From: Chrysopilus asiliformis
Lineage: Eukaryota; Arthropoda; Insecta; Diptera; Rhagionidae
NCBI GenBank assembly: GCA_964034945.1
Contig: OZ035960.1
Span: 18,278,403 to 18,342,402 of the forward strand
Reading direction: 5' to 3'
Length of the DNA: 64,000 nt
Shown: positions 1 through 11,115 of the stretch, one piece after another
Layout of the letters: each line of letters starts with the position of its first letter
Position numbering within the stretch: position 1 is the first letter of the stretch
Made by a program: the position numbers and the translations under genes
The notes under the pieces: model-generated
What the model was told of the DNA's origin: nothing
Database searches by the model: none
Seen by the model: only the letters and a program-made list of their open reading frames with translations

Positions 1-344
1 ATATAAATTAAAGGTAATAATAGTCCTCAAAATTTCCTTTTCCTTTTTACAGTTAGCCTTTATTTTTATTCGTTTTCGAGATATTGACATTAATGTCTGT
101 GTTCGGGCTCAGGCCGTCTTGCGACGGTTTCTAGCTCGAAATAAATGAGGAGGTGCCGGGTCAAATGAAACAGTTTATATTTACTAATTCTAATTAACTT
201 TATTAATGTTTTCAAATATAAGGATTCAATGTTCCTTTTAATTATGTCTCCGTCGTTGCTTTGTGTGGACGTCTCTTGTTATGCACTACCTCTGGATCTT
301 CTGTCTTCGGTGTCCGTTGATTGTTGTTGCTGGTAGTGTAGCTT
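1..344. other. AT-rich non-coding stretch, nothing recognised
   Basis: No ATG-started ORF of note, no tRNA boxes and no repeat end could be recognised. A slightly GC-richer patch around 100-165 (GTTCGGGCTCAGGCCGTC, then AAATAAATGAGG) is the only change in composition. It could be the edge of a repeat that begins left of the window, but there is no second copy here to test this. Confidence 0.4.
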
Positions 345-515
345 CTTCCTGATTGCAGCGCAACTTCTTCTTGATTGCAGCGTAGCTTCTTCGTGATTGC
401 AACGTATCTGTTGCCTGATTGCAGTGTATTTTCTGCCTGGTTGCAGCGTAGCTTCTGCCTGATTGCAATGTATCTATTGCCTTGATTGCAGCGTATCTTC
501 TGCCTGATTTTTTAA
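345..515. repeat. Tandem array, ~24-bp unit, about 7 copies
   Basis: A unit close to TGATTGCAGCGTATCTTCTGCC recurs roughly every 24 bases, with CTTCTTC/CTTCTGC/TATTGCC variants between the TTGCAGCGTA cores. A period divisible by 3 keeps both strands open, which explains the 134-codon minus ORF over it; I do not regard that ORF as a gene. The array directly abuts the inverted repeat at 525-729 and may belong to the same element. Confidence 0.75.
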
Positions 516-524
516 CAGGGCACC

Positions 525-729
525 AATCATGTATTCCGACGCGTCTCTGTCTTTCGACTTCGACGCAGCTTTTAACTCTTGACTTCGCCATATCTGCAGC
601 TTGAAATTTCGCATATTCGTCACTATGAATCGAAACATGATTCTGACTGTCACTCCAGGAAATTTGAAGCTGCTGATATAGCGAAGTCAAGAGTTAAAAC
701 CTGCGTCGAAGTCGAAAGAGTACATGATT
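525..729. repeat. Long inverted repeat (foldback-like)
   Basis: The left arm (525-610) and right arm (659-729) are reverse complements over about 70 bases at roughly 90% identity, sharing AATCATGTA, TTTCGACTTCGACGCAG, TTTTAACTCTTGACTTCG and GAAATTTC. The left arm carries an extra ~14 bases. The loop is about 48 bases. No clear target-site duplication is visible, so the true ends may include the tandem array to the left. Confidence 0.7.
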
Positions 730-804
730 GCTGCCCAGGTGTCACGAAACTTTTAGCGGTCACTAAATGGAGTTAGCTTGTTCAAAATTCGTAATATCAA
801 AATA

Positions 805-870
805 AAATCAAAGTAAAAATCAAAGTAAAAATCAAAGTAAAATCAAAGTAAAATCAAAGTAAAATCAAAG
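805..870. repeat. Tandem array of AAAATCAAAGT, about 6 copies
   Basis: An 11-12 base unit (AAAATCAAAGT, early units with one extra A) repeats without other change. It is a simple minisatellite with no coding potential. Confidence 0.85.
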
Positions 871-3800
871 ATGTACAATCAAAGAACTGAAAGGAGTTCT
901 CAATGTTTTTTCCAAATTAATTCAAGATGTTTCACCAAAATTATTAGTGATAGTTACCGCAAGGGTGTTACTGCTCTGGACTAGTGATTGCCAACTTTAT
1001 TTTGAAATTTACAGTAATAAAAGATTGATGATTCCTTCTCCGACTGTAATCCACGAAATATATGGTTCTTGTACACCTCCTTTGGAGAAATGTGCCGCAG
1101 GCGAAATAATAATAAAAAAAATAATACGGCGAATTCATTAACATGTTCGCTGCCGATGGCATTTTTTACACAAAGCTACACACAGAAAAATTTGGGGGTA
1201 TGAACTCGATTAATCCAATTTTTTTGAAATTTTCAATCCAAATGGAGTTACTTTTAGTAATAAAACTTCGCTAAGCTGGAAAATTTTTTTTTACTGCATC
1301 TAAATGGATAAAGTTGGAATTAAAACCCCACAAAACTAGAGGAAATAGTAATTTTATCTGAAGATGTTTTTATTTTACCCAATATAAATTAAAAATTCTA
1401 GTCATTAAAAAATAAAATATTTAAATCGGTTCAGTGTAGAAAAAAACTCCGTGTGGCGTAATTCACTTCTCAAAAAACCAAAATTGGGGTAAAAAAAATG
1501 TTTCCAAAAATGTTAGGCTCAAAATCTAGAAGAATATCCACACAAAATTTTGATGAGCCCCAAAAATTCGCAATATCTTACAACACCTTTTTTGATTATA
1601 GAATTTTTTCCAGCGTAAAATCTATTTAAAAATACTCAACATTGACAATAACTGCAATTCCAATATCGTTATATTTCCAACTACAACGACTCTTAACGAC
1701 TTGGTCATCTATAGTAATTTACTTTTCTTAGCATGTAGAACAAAGCATTGGCTCCGCATTTTGTTAGTAATTCACGCTGTAACCACTTTAATCTTATAGC
1801 GTTAGCTTCGAAGTTCAAGAGCTCAATTACTTTAATTTGGTTTAACGTGCGCAAAACCAGGAGGAACAAGAGAAGTGAAAAAAAGAACTTCAAAAACTCG
1901 TCGAGATGTGCCAATTACACTTTCTTGGACTGGGGTCCCATACACGATCAGATGACGCTTAAGATGCTGACGACTTGACTTGACTATGGAAATAACGCGA
2001 CAGCAACAGACAGAATGCTAATGCGAATGTAGTGGAGGAGCAGCACTGAAGTGAATCGATCTGTCGAAGAGCACTACAACCATTCAGACGTACAACCAAA
2101 TTGATTGAACTCTTTTCATTTGGCGGATATTTTTACAGCACGGAGAGGATCGCCATCCAGAACCTACAGCCAGATCATCAGTGTAGAATCGCCCTGTCCC
2201 AGCATAGCGATCTCTGAGGATGTTTTGCAATATACCACTCGGGGCACTCTCCGATTCTGCTGGATGTATAACGTCTGGCAGACACACGTCTTCGCGTAAT
2301 AATACGTTGAGAGGTTATAAAATTAAAACACACAGAGATATGGAACAGTTGCTACTGTAGGCAAACCACCAAACTTAACTACCAACCATCTTACCTACCT
2401 ACCACCGCCCCATCCGAATGAAGGTGATGTGGTGCTATTGCATTCCTTAATTCATTCTGCTTCAGGTCTGGCGGATCGGCTCGGTACCACCATTTAATCT
2501 CCGACAAAAGTTAGTACCTTGGCGGCTCAATTCCTAAAGGAGTCGTCTTTACTGGTACCGAGGCTAAACTAAGGTAACATATGCGTTCTTTCAGCTGGAT
2601 GATGAAAATTCACTTTAGTTACGTACTGCTGTATTACCGAGGTTACTGGCGCTGTTGATATCAACCAGTGTGATTAACTTGATTTTTTTTTTTCAAAACC
2701 TTTTTATTTTTGTTATTGTAGTTGTCTTGTCGGTTTTTGTTCTTCAGATGCGGTCTTTATGCGATGTACAGATCTACTTATAATGCCACTTTTCTACTAT
2801 ATTCGTATAACTTCTGTACAGAAACGTAATTACAATGTTCTCTTATGAAAGCTAATGGATATCCAAGAAAAGGATGGTGATCACCTCGAGGCGTATTTGA
2901 AATGACATGGGACCATCAAACTGTCTTTTCTTTCTATAACCCAGCTATACAGATTCTTTACAACAAAGTTAAAATAAAACACTGTAAACTATATTCATTC
3001 TGAAGCTTTACTTATCTTCTTGTTGAAATAGATGACCGGATGCGAATTCTTATTCTGGAATAAATACGCGATAAAAATGTTTGCCTAATTCGGTATGGAA
3101 TGTTGTTAGAGTTACATATTTTATTGATTTTACTATTTTTATATTTGTATGCAATTAAAAAATTTGGGCATTTTTCTTTTAATTTGTGTATCTGAATACT
3201 TTTGGAAATTCGAAAATTTTCTTTTAGCATATATTCTTAAAGTATAACATTTCGACTTTTATCCCTCAACATATTAAGTTGAAGGGATGAAAATTACCGA
3301 AGTTTTGCGTCTTTAAAGTTATGTGTGCAACTGGATTTGGAGCATTTACGAAACAACTTTAAACTTTAAACGCGATTTTTTCAAAGCAATGTTTCAAAAA
3401 TTGGTGGCAACGACTACTCAATAATCACTATCGATTTCTTTCAAATTTCGCAGAATAAATTCCTATAGCAAAATTTGTCAACATTTGAATTTTTTCGGAA
3501 GGTTTTATATGAAAAAATTGGAGTTCGGGCGTCTTTCAGGAATAAATTTCTGAATTTTGTGCAAGCGGTTGGTCAACATAAATTTCGTGTCGAAGAATAA
3601 AATTCGCGGAATAAACTGTCGGATGTAAACAGAGCCTTAATCACTAAAAAAAAGTTTTTTTTTGATACCCTTCACATTTCTTCAATTTCTTCAAAACAAA
3701 TTGTGTGCTGCCCATGTCATTAAATAATTTTCAATAGTGGGATGTTTGTTACAATAAGTTTTACCTGCGGCGCAATTTTTACCCGTAATATTTTTCACGA

Positions 3801-4184
3801 TTAATATTGGAGCATTAAAAATTCCCTGACCCCCTTCCCTGCAGTGGTAATCTGTCTCGGATTCATACAAAAAAAGTATGGTCGGTCACCCTATGTATTA
3901 AACAACGCTTCAAATCAATTTTTGGTGTGATTATATTTTAATTGGATTACCCACCTTCCCTTCTTCATTATTTGTAAACTATTTCGAGAATAATGAATTG
4001 CGAACTATAGAAAAATTCATAAATATTAAAAGTGTTTAGAATATGATTTTATATGACTCTTCCATGTATTAAAATTCGATTGGAATTTTATAAATTTAAG
4101 AATTTTATAACTGAAATATTTGGGTCTCGTCGCACTTTTTCTATTCAAATTTTTGGAGCTACGTCAATTATAAGTTAGTACCAG
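871..4184. other. Non-coding AT-rich DNA, no gene recognised
   Basis: Only short ORFs occur, most starting at TTG or GTG. A less AT-rich patch at about 1980-2600 contains a 67-codon minus ORF (2084-2287, GTG start), and simple CTAC/ACC repeats lie at about 2390-2420. None shows a recognisable domain. Intergenic or intronic DNA is the simplest reading. Confidence 0.4.
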
Positions 4185-4725
4185 GAAGACCGAGCCATGC
4201 TCGGCGAACTCAAAATCCTATTTTTGCTGATTTTTGGCGAAAAACTAAATTCACATTATCTTTACAGAGCTTTTCCAAAGTTTTTAAATTCCCGACCTAG
4301 AAAGCTAGAACTAAAACTAACGCGCGATAACAAAATTTCATAGAAATCGGGTGAGTGGTTATTTAGTAATCGCTGTCACCGATTTTTGAAACGTTATTTT
4401 GAGACACAAGGCGAGTGGTATCGAGAGGAAGGAAAAGTCAGGTTTGTAGTGGAAAAATCGAAAGCCCTTAGCCCCCTTAGTAATACTGTAAAGTTTCATT
4501 AAGATCGGACCACCCAATTCGAAGACACCAGGCGAGGGGTATCGAGGGGGAATTTTCTCAGAGGTGAGACCTATCTAGATCGATTCCTTGTCTCCGAAAA
4601 TCCATAACCCTCAAGTTTCGTGAAAATCGCTGGGCGGGTTTTCGAGATCGTTTGTGTAGACAGACAGACAGACAGACAGACATTCCTCGTATTATAAATA
4701 TAATAAAATATTTATTATAGGATAA
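4185..4725 (+). repeat. Dispersed repeat (family T) ending in a GACA tract
   Basis: The stretch has internally repeated modules: GGCGAGTGGTATCGAG at about 4410 and GGCGAGGGGTATCGAG at about 4530. It also has phrases such as GTGAAAATCGCTGGGCGGG, then five GACA units (about 4655-4680) and an AT-rich tail CGTATTATAAATATAATAAA. This layout (divergent modules, short tetranucleotide tract, AT tail) resembles families S and U here and retroposon-like 3' ends of arthropods. No second copy lies in the window, so strand and ends are guesses. Confidence 0.5.
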
Positions 4726-5809
4726 GTTGACAAATTTAGAAACTTTTGACTAACTATTTTCCCGATTTCCAGAAAATTTTTGAAAAAATTTGGAAAGAAA
4801 AATCCAAATTTTTATTCGCTTTCACAGCAGTTTTGATTGATGGTGCGATAACGTCATATCTCTTTCGTTGAAAAATAATTTAATTTTCAATAATTTTTCG
4901 CGCAATTTTACCTTCATCTAATAATATCATTTAACACGGCCTTTATCTGTAATAAATAATTTATTAGGATAAAAATATTCCGTTTGAGTTCAGAATGAAA
5001 AGCAACGAATCAGCTAAGGGTGTTATAAACATCGGACGTCCAGCTGAAAAACTCCAAGCACACTAAGAATCAAAGTAGAGGATATACGCGAAAGATCTTC
5101 TAAAAGTAATATACACGTAACACGTTGGTAACATGCATAAATGTATACCGGGCAGAAAAACGGATGGAGCAAACAGCGTTCAGGTGAATGTAATAAAATG
5201 AACATTATACGAAAGACCATGCTCAATCAGGCAGGTGTTATATTGAAAAATAAAAATATGTCACTATAAACACGAATGAAAAAAAAAAAATCCCGTATCC
5301 CAACCTGAGCGGCCTATAAAGGCAGCCACCATGTGCCTTGAATTATTTATGTATTTAGTTTGATTTTTTTCTTACATACATTAATAAATATATAACAAAT
5401 ATATTACCTCTTTTCTATAATTCCCTTTGATCAAGCCGATCTTTACTTTATTTTATGAAATATCATATCAGAAAATTTCACACATTTTCAACACTTGAAG
5501 TTCTAAATATTTGTATGGTTTTCAAGTCAAACGGAAAGTTATTAAATAATGTGGATTTCTAATCAATCTTTTGGAAAAGTTCTACTTTTAGCTATGTTAA
5601 CTGAGACAAGAGTTTTATTCTGATCAGATTCTTGTTTTGTAACTTAGACCAACACTTTCTTGAAAAATTAAGGCCCCGAATATTAGTTTTATTTTCCAAA
5701 ATTCACAATCCTTTTGAAGATGCGGAGGATTTTCTCTCGGTTAAGATTTTTGCCATTTTATCATTTTAAGGCGTTTTTCATAAAAACAAAATATTTTTTT
5801 CCCTAATGT
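4726..5809. other. Non-coding AT-rich DNA, nothing recognised
   Basis: The stretch holds poly-A/T runs and short chance ORFs only. No repeat end, RNA gene or coding signal could be supported. Confidence 0.4.
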
Positions 5810-5824
5810 GGCCCCTAGACGTAC

Positions 5825-5951
5825 AATATTATTGTGCAATATTTCAATATTGTGCAATATTTCAATATTGTGCAATATTTCAATATTGTGCAATATTTCA
5901 ATATTGTGCAATATTTCAATATTGTGCAATATTTCAATATTGTGCAATATA
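5825..5951. repeat. 18-bp tandem repeat, 7 units
   Basis: The unit ATATTGTGCAATATTTCA occurs seven times at exact 18-base spacing (TGTGCAAT at 5833, 5851, 5869, 5887, 5905, 5923 and 5941). ATTGTGCAAT also sits inside the TIR of the surrounding element, so the array looks like an expansion of its subterminal sequence. Six codons per unit give a spurious minus ORF reading repeated HNIEIL. Confidence 0.9.
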
Positions 5952-6076
5952 TTGACTGTTTAGGGGTCATATTGAACGGTTGAGCAATATATTGAAGGAA
6001 TCAAAATCGGTTTGTTTTTTATTGCACAATAAGGTTTTATTGTATATGTAGTTTGAGGGCGATATTACACAACATT

Positions 6077-6735
6077 GGGTGCATCCAACTACCACAGCGG
6101 CTCTGGAGCGGCTCAGTATGTGTCAAAAAACCGCTCAGCTGAGCCGCTCAGTGTTTACTGAATGCACCGCTACTGAGCCGCGCACGTAAAACTGTCAAAA
6201 TAATCGGGATTATAGTGGAAGATGGACCGAGATATAATTATTTCCACAATATTCGGCATTTGCGCGTCAGATATGTTAAATTTGGAGCCCATCGCAATGT
6301 TGGTTGACGAATGTAATACTCATTTTGAAGTAACCTCAATTCGAAGTTCGAAGCCTGATAGAAACCGGGATTATTTTGAGGTGACTATACCGAAATACAC
6401 TCCCGAACTCTTTCGCCAACATTTTCCGCAACGCCGACTATTTCCAATCCCGTTTGCTCAGCAAGAACTTCCATGAGGCTTCCCGTATTATAAATAATAT
6501 AAATAACTATAAATATCATAAATAACACCATTTATTTCCGTCGTCATTTTTACACATGAATTGAGGTTATGTAATTCTTCATTTGACATTTGCTCAGCTA
6601 CTGAGCGGAGTTCTTTTACGCTCAGAAAAAATGTGAGCTGCTCAGTTGAGCCGCTCTGTAGCGATTGCGCTCAGTAACTGAGCACCTTTTTCGCTTCAGT
6701 ACGCTGCTGAGCCGCTCTGGTAGTTGGATGCACCC
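6077..6735 (+). mobile_element. Nested TIR element, probable PIF/Harbinger derivative
   Basis: The ends GGGTGCATCCAACTACCA (6077) and its complement TGGTAGTTGGATGCACCC (to 6735) form near-perfect TIRs. They are followed inside by multiple GAGCGGCTCAG/CTGAGCCGCTC subterminal motifs in both orientations. The element is flanked by ATT on both sides (6074-6076, 6736-6738), which suggests a 3-bp duplication. It sits inside the 5810-7005 element and is therefore younger. Its centre keeps an 84-codon ORF that may be a transposase N-terminus. A 3-bp duplication and the ORF both suit PIF/Harbinger; ATT instead of the usual TWA is a caveat. Confidence 0.7.
6222..6476 (+). pseudogene. Possible Harbinger-like transposase N-terminal remnant
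   Basis: The ORF of 84 codons starts at a good ATG (GAAGATGG) soon after the left TIR of its host element. It has acidic and hydrophobic N-terminal segments followed by the stretch YFEVTIPKYTPELFRQHF. That stretch resembles the pre-domain segment of HARBI1-type transposases, where a phrase like tyr-x-x-x-phe-x-x-his-phe precedes an arg-x-ser/thr helix. The resemblance stops abruptly after QHF, and no DDE domain follows before the right TIR, so the central and C-terminal parts would be deleted. The match is from memory of the family pattern, not an alignment. It may be a chance ORF. Confidence 0.4.
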
Positions 6736-7005
6736 ATTGGCTCAGTATGGTATGCAGTATCGCTGAGAGTACACCTAACCATGGCTTATTTTCAAGGAAT
6801 TCAACAAAGGTTCATGGGTGTACTGACTTCTTTTTTTAACCACTCCTTCATCCATTTGCGCTTTTTTTAAAACTCTTTTTTTTGAAGTTCACAACCAGTG
6901 CAATGGCTACACAACTAGCTTCAATGTCATTTAAAGACATGTTGACTGCTCAAGAATCAAACGAAAAATGATTTATTGTACAATAATATTGTACGTCAAG
7001 GGGCC

Positions 7006-7335
7006 CCTTTAGACTTCTTAAATTTGTGGTTGTCAAAGGAAATTTTCACTGTTTTTTTTTTTTTACTTTAATGTAATACAAAAGAAACTTCGGAAGGGAT
7101 GGGGGCACCGTAGCGCCGACTTTTTTTAAATATTGCTGTTTTAAACAGTTAAAAATTCACTTCAACAAAATGTTGGCCTCAATTTTGAATTAACTCTGAA
7201 AAGGGTACAAAAGTCCACTTGAAGTCCTTTGAGGAGTTATTTCCATTGGAAATGGTGCTTACGTTTAGAAAAGACTTCCCAATTCAATCTTTTGGAAATG
7301 CGAATCGCTTACAAATCGAGAGGTCCCAGGTTTAA
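7006..7335. other. Spacer between two TIR elements
   Basis: AT-rich DNA with a poly-T run near 7052; no coding or repeat signal seen. Confidence 0.4.
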
Positions 7336-7572
7336 CACTCTAACTGCCACGACAGTTTTAAGCCTTTTTCGAATATTTAGTTGTCAGTCAAAAAGGCACT
7401 AAGAGAAAACAAATTGAAACAAAATTTTACCTAAATGTTATTTTATTACCATAAAATGTGCGCAACTACAAAAAATCGTTGCGGTTGCAGCGAACACTTT
7501 AATGATTTTCATTGTGGCCGTTGTGTACAGTTAAGGTGTCAGGTCTTTTTGACTGACGTGGCAGTTAGAGTG
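7336..7572. mobile_element. piggyBac-like MITE, copy 1 (TTAA flanks)
   Basis: The ends CACTCTAACTGCCACG and CGTGGCAGTTAGAGTG are perfect inverted repeats flanked on each side by TTAA (7332-7335, 7573-7576). The 237-bp body has no transposase. A nearly identical copy, also between TTAA sites, lies at 15271-15506, so the ends are confirmed by comparison. A TTAA duplication is the hallmark of the piggyBac superfamily; membership is inferred from that and the short GC-richer TIR only. Confidence 0.85.
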
Positions 7573-7576
7573 TTAA

Positions 7577-7991
7577 GTCCCGGTAGAGACATACAAGATA
7601 AGTTTTTAACAACCTATATTGACTTTGAAAATCTGAAAAAAATCAAAATACCTCAAATGCTGCTTGTAAAAAAAAAACAAGATTTTTTTTTGTGGTGGTG
7701 AATGGTTCATGATTTGGATAAATCCATTTCTATTTGGACGAATACAAAACGATAAAAAAAATAAGCCAACAGGTTTTTTTTTTTAAAGTCCACTTTGGTG
7801 TTTCATTTGGGAGCATTTTGGGTTAAAAAATCATCCATTTGAAGATTTAAAAAACTCCATTTCGAATTTAAAGAAAAAAATCCATTTATTTAAAATTACG
7901 CGAACCAAAACCTTACAAATGTTTTGGAGTTTATGGTGGTATATTAAAAAAAACCCTTTCTCTCTCTTTTGGTTCCTTTGTTTATTTATAA
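7577..7991. other. AT-rich spacer
   Basis: Low-complexity poly-A/T DNA. The 88-codon ORF at 7435-7701 is mostly the MITE body read through its right end and is not a gene. Confidence 0.4.
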
Positions 7992-8431
7992 CTAGCTTGC
8001 CTACCCGTCGTTGCCTGGTTAAGTTTTTTCAAATTTTTATTTTTTTTTTATGGTCTATGTTGGTGCTAAACTTCAGGCCAATCGGCTGGTAGTTTCCCCG
8101 CGAAAGGGTAACATAGAGGAAGAGCTAAATTTCGAGATCACTTTACCCCCTCCTCTTACTCCCCTACCTCTCGGGCTACTTTTTAATGGGTCTATGTTGG
8201 GGCTGGACCCCCGACGAACACCTATGCCAAATTTCAGGCCAATCGGTTCAGTATTTTCCCCGCGAAAGAGTAACATAGCGCAAAAACTAAGTTTCGAAAT
8301 CACTTTACCTCCTCCCCTTACTCCCCCCACCCCTCGCGCTACTTTTCCGCCTATGTTGGAACCAGAACTACCACAGACACTCATGCCAAATTTCAAGTCA
8401 ATCGGTTCAGCCGTTTTCGCGTGAAAGAGGA

Positions 8432-8462
<31 letters not shown>

Positions 8463-8489
8463 CCAACTCATTTTTATATATTAGTATGA
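7992..8489 (+). repeat. Modular dispersed repeat, family S, copy 1
   Basis: It begins at CTAGCTTGCCTACCCG and ends in (CAGA)n plus an AT tail with ATATTAGTATGA. The body consists of three divergent tandem modules of ~150 bp, each with a core like AATTTCAGGCCAATCGGTT, GTTTCCCCGCGAAAG, AACATAGCGCAAAAACTAAG and a pyrimidine-rich ACTTTACCCCCTCC. Further copies lie at 20588-21076 (plus) and 39027-39390 (minus). The CAATCGGTTCAG...GTGAAAGAGGAACAGACAGA ending is a type I recall from retroposon-derived repeats of insects; no protein or Pol III box is seen in it. Confidence 0.8.
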
Positions 8490-8650
8490 TTTATAAATTC
8501 TGTATTTTATTTATTATTTTTTTTTCATTTTATTTTATTTCTTTGTATTTTTCACCCATTTTTATAATATTAAATTTTATTTTGATTTATAATTTATATA
8601 AATTTGTATATTTCATTTTTTATCACAATTGCTACTGTACTACTACAAAT

Positions 8651-8745
8651 ATGGTTGAGAACTTCCCTGTACGGCGATCAGGACTTGAACCCAGATACTT
8701 AACCCAGTTATTGCCAGTTACCATCCCCATTAGACCATTGAAGAA
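8651..8745 (-). repeat. tRNA-like (SINE head) with A and B boxes
   Basis: Read on the minus strand, the stretch contains TGGTCTAATGG, close to a Pol III A box as in tRNA-Glu. About 34 bases later comes GGGTTCAAGTCC, a full match to the B-box pattern. The spacing is normal for a tRNA or tRNA-derived SINE. No 7-bp acceptor stem forms and the T stem has a mismatch, so it is not a functional tRNA gene. The AT-rich sequence that follows (down to about 8490) may be the SINE body and tail. Confidence 0.5.
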
Positions 8746-8760
8746 ATTTAGCGCACCTCC

Positions 8761-11115
8761 TCTAAATATGAATAGGTTTTATCCTAATTTTGGTTTTTTG
8801 AGAAGTGAATTCCGATTTGATGTTCGCATATAAGATACATGTATTGTGTTCCAAATGAATTTTTCATGAAAAATTTTCATTAACCCTTAATTTATGAGGT
8901 GAAAATCATATGCGTAAATGATGAGGTGGTTTCCAATGGACTTGTTCTAATCACATACCAAATCCATGCTTTTAACTCGGCATGCAACACCATACTATAT
9001 GAAGGTACTGAAGATTTCAGAGTCACTGTGCTGAAAAAATGAGAAATAGCAAAGAGAGAAAAGTCAATGTGGGCCCACTGGACCCACCTCATCAATTAAA
9101 GCTTAAAAAAATTAGTTACTTTAAAAAATGTCTGTTTCGTCCTTTTATTTAAATTCGCACAACATTTTTTTATTTGCCAACGTTTTTTAAAACTCCCTCT
9201 ATTTTTTGCTGAAAAATATGGATAGCCATAATTTTTAGATCAAAAAAATATTATTAACGTTGAACCCGTCTTATATTCAAATTTTATGAAAAGCCAATTT
9301 TAAGAGGACACCAAAAATTGATGAAAAACTAACTTCACCGGTTATTAATGAAAAGCAAATACGAAAAAAAAGTTTAAGGTAAATCAAACCGAACAATTCT
9401 ATAAAATAATTGACGTTTCTTCTTTCTTATCTATATATTCTTGTGAAAAAGCGTCAGCCCATGGAAATATGGTTAAACAATCCTACCCTCATGTATGAAG
9501 TTTGACTTTATAGTAGGTTAGTTTCCTTCTTTCGTCATCACGACACAATGACGATGATCACTATGAGAGCTGTTGTTAGTGATTCTCGAAATATATATTC
9601 ATATATGTGATATGTATACAGCTTAATACGCTTTTAACAGATGGAAAATGTCGACTTAATTTAGATTGATATTTATAAGAGCACAGGGAACAAATATGTC
9701 AGCCGAAGACAGTCCCGAATCATTTAATTTGACAGGCGAAGGAAGAAACTCGACTTGCTTGCATCTATGGGCTAAATGTGGTGTAGTTAAAAGTTGAATT
9801 TGATATAAATGCATGCTGAATGGCATAAATATATCGTGAATATATATTTACAATGCGACAGATATACTAACGAATGTATCTAATTATAGTTAGTATCCTA
9901 TATATATATGTTGAATTGAATTGAAATGTGTATCTAGTTATAAAGAAATCAGAATCCCATCCTACATACGTTCGGTCAACGGAATGGGCTGTGATCCATC
10001 GGAAAGCTTTAGTGTCTGAAACGGAGAATCCTATACGTAGCATAGCTATCCCGATTCGTACAGCATCGCCAGGACAGATTATGTTGGAGAGAAGTAGAGC
10101 GACGACATTATGCCTGAGCCGGATTAAATTGACGACCTACCTCAGTTCCTTCGATTTCGACTGACTGGCAAAGGGGATTGTCTTCATTTTTTATTTATTT
10201 TTTGTTAAAAAATTTTCCTTTAAAAAATTATTGTTTTTTACCCACAGTCAATGATGTCCTCCTCCGATGTGGCAGACATTTATTGAGTAAACGGGATTAA
10301 TGTGGACCGATTTAAGAAGATCTTACCGTGGCTTACCATAACTTCGTTATTGGCATGCCATATATAATGCTTGTGCTGGGGTTTTAGGATATTCAATTTA
10401 AAAATCATCTAAACGTGACTCTTTAGACGAGATCAATTTACCCTTTGTTAAATGCAGCCGTAGCCGCGCATTGCGTCAAAAATGCATCGAATCGTGAGAA
10501 TATAAACCATGAGAAGGCAATACGGCTTAAGTGAATTGGTAACGCGATAAGACATCAACCAGTAAATCCTTTTCATATTTCCCTGGAAATATGATCTAAA
10601 TCCTTGTAAAAATTGTCGAAAGAAAGAAGCTGGGATTAGGAATGCATTATAAACCTTATGGAATATTTTAAATTGTACATGCAGAGAAAAGAAATAGTAA
10701 ATCTAACTATTTTTTAATGGGAAATCATGCTTATTACTAAAATAGTTAATTTCAATTACAAAATTGTCCATTTAAATCACAAAATCACTGAATTTAACCC
10801 TCACAATTGTAAATCTTACTCTAAGTAGTTAAATTTCTTGTAAAAATATCCGATTTTGACTATTTTCCTAAGTAAAATTTACTATATTAGTATTTTGTGT
10901 TTAATCATTGAAGCATGACTAAGTCATGGTTTTTACTCGACCTTTTTAGCATTGAACTCTATTAGAATTTCTCGTCTTACAGATCATAAAATTTTTTCCT
11001 TCACAAAAAAATCCTGTATTTAACAGAGGCTTCGATAACAGAGAAATTGTTGCTAACCAAAAATCAAATTATAAAACTGATAGAGAGAAACTGATAAACA
11101 AGAAATTCAATTTGC
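8761..11115. other. Non-coding DNA, no gene recognised
   Basis: Mostly AT-rich. A less AT-rich part (about 9530-10170) has a 78-codon GTG-started ORF (9928-10164) with no recognisable domain. Alternating AT tracts occur near 9590 and 9840-9910. Short AGTAAATTTAACTA-like motifs recur at about 10690-10880 and may mark an unrecognised old repeat. Confidence 0.35.

Larger units (their letters stand above)
5810..7005. mobile_element. TIR DNA element carrying a nested element
   Basis: The left end (GGCCCCTAGACGTACAATAT from about 5810) and right end (up to GTACGTCAAGGGGCC at about 7005) are inverted repeats of about 30 bases with only two mismatches, including ACAATATTATTGT. The internal DNA is non-coding apart from the insertion at 6077-6735. 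Without that insertion the element is about 540 bp, a size typical of non-autonomous elements. A clear target-site duplication was not found, so the superfamily stays open. The left subterminal part has expanded into an 18-bp tandem array. Confidence 0.7.

Noticed and set aside
2084..2287. Minus frame with FYTDDLAVGSG, resembling an RNase H start
   Set aside because: GTG start, only 67 codons, the key Gly-Ser after Asp is missing and no second acid motif follows.
5825..5951. CRISPR-like regular spacing of TGTGCAAT
   Set aside because: The 18-bp period leaves no unique spacers; it is a plain tandem repeat in eukaryotic DNA.
8050..8471. Plus and minus ORFs of 124 and 132 codons
   Set aside because: Both lie within the modular S repeat, have the repeat period in their residues, and recur in broken form in the other S copies.
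8651..8745. Functional tRNA gene
   Set aside because: A and B boxes are present, but no acceptor stem forms and the T stem is mismatched, so only a SINE/tRNA-like head is reported.
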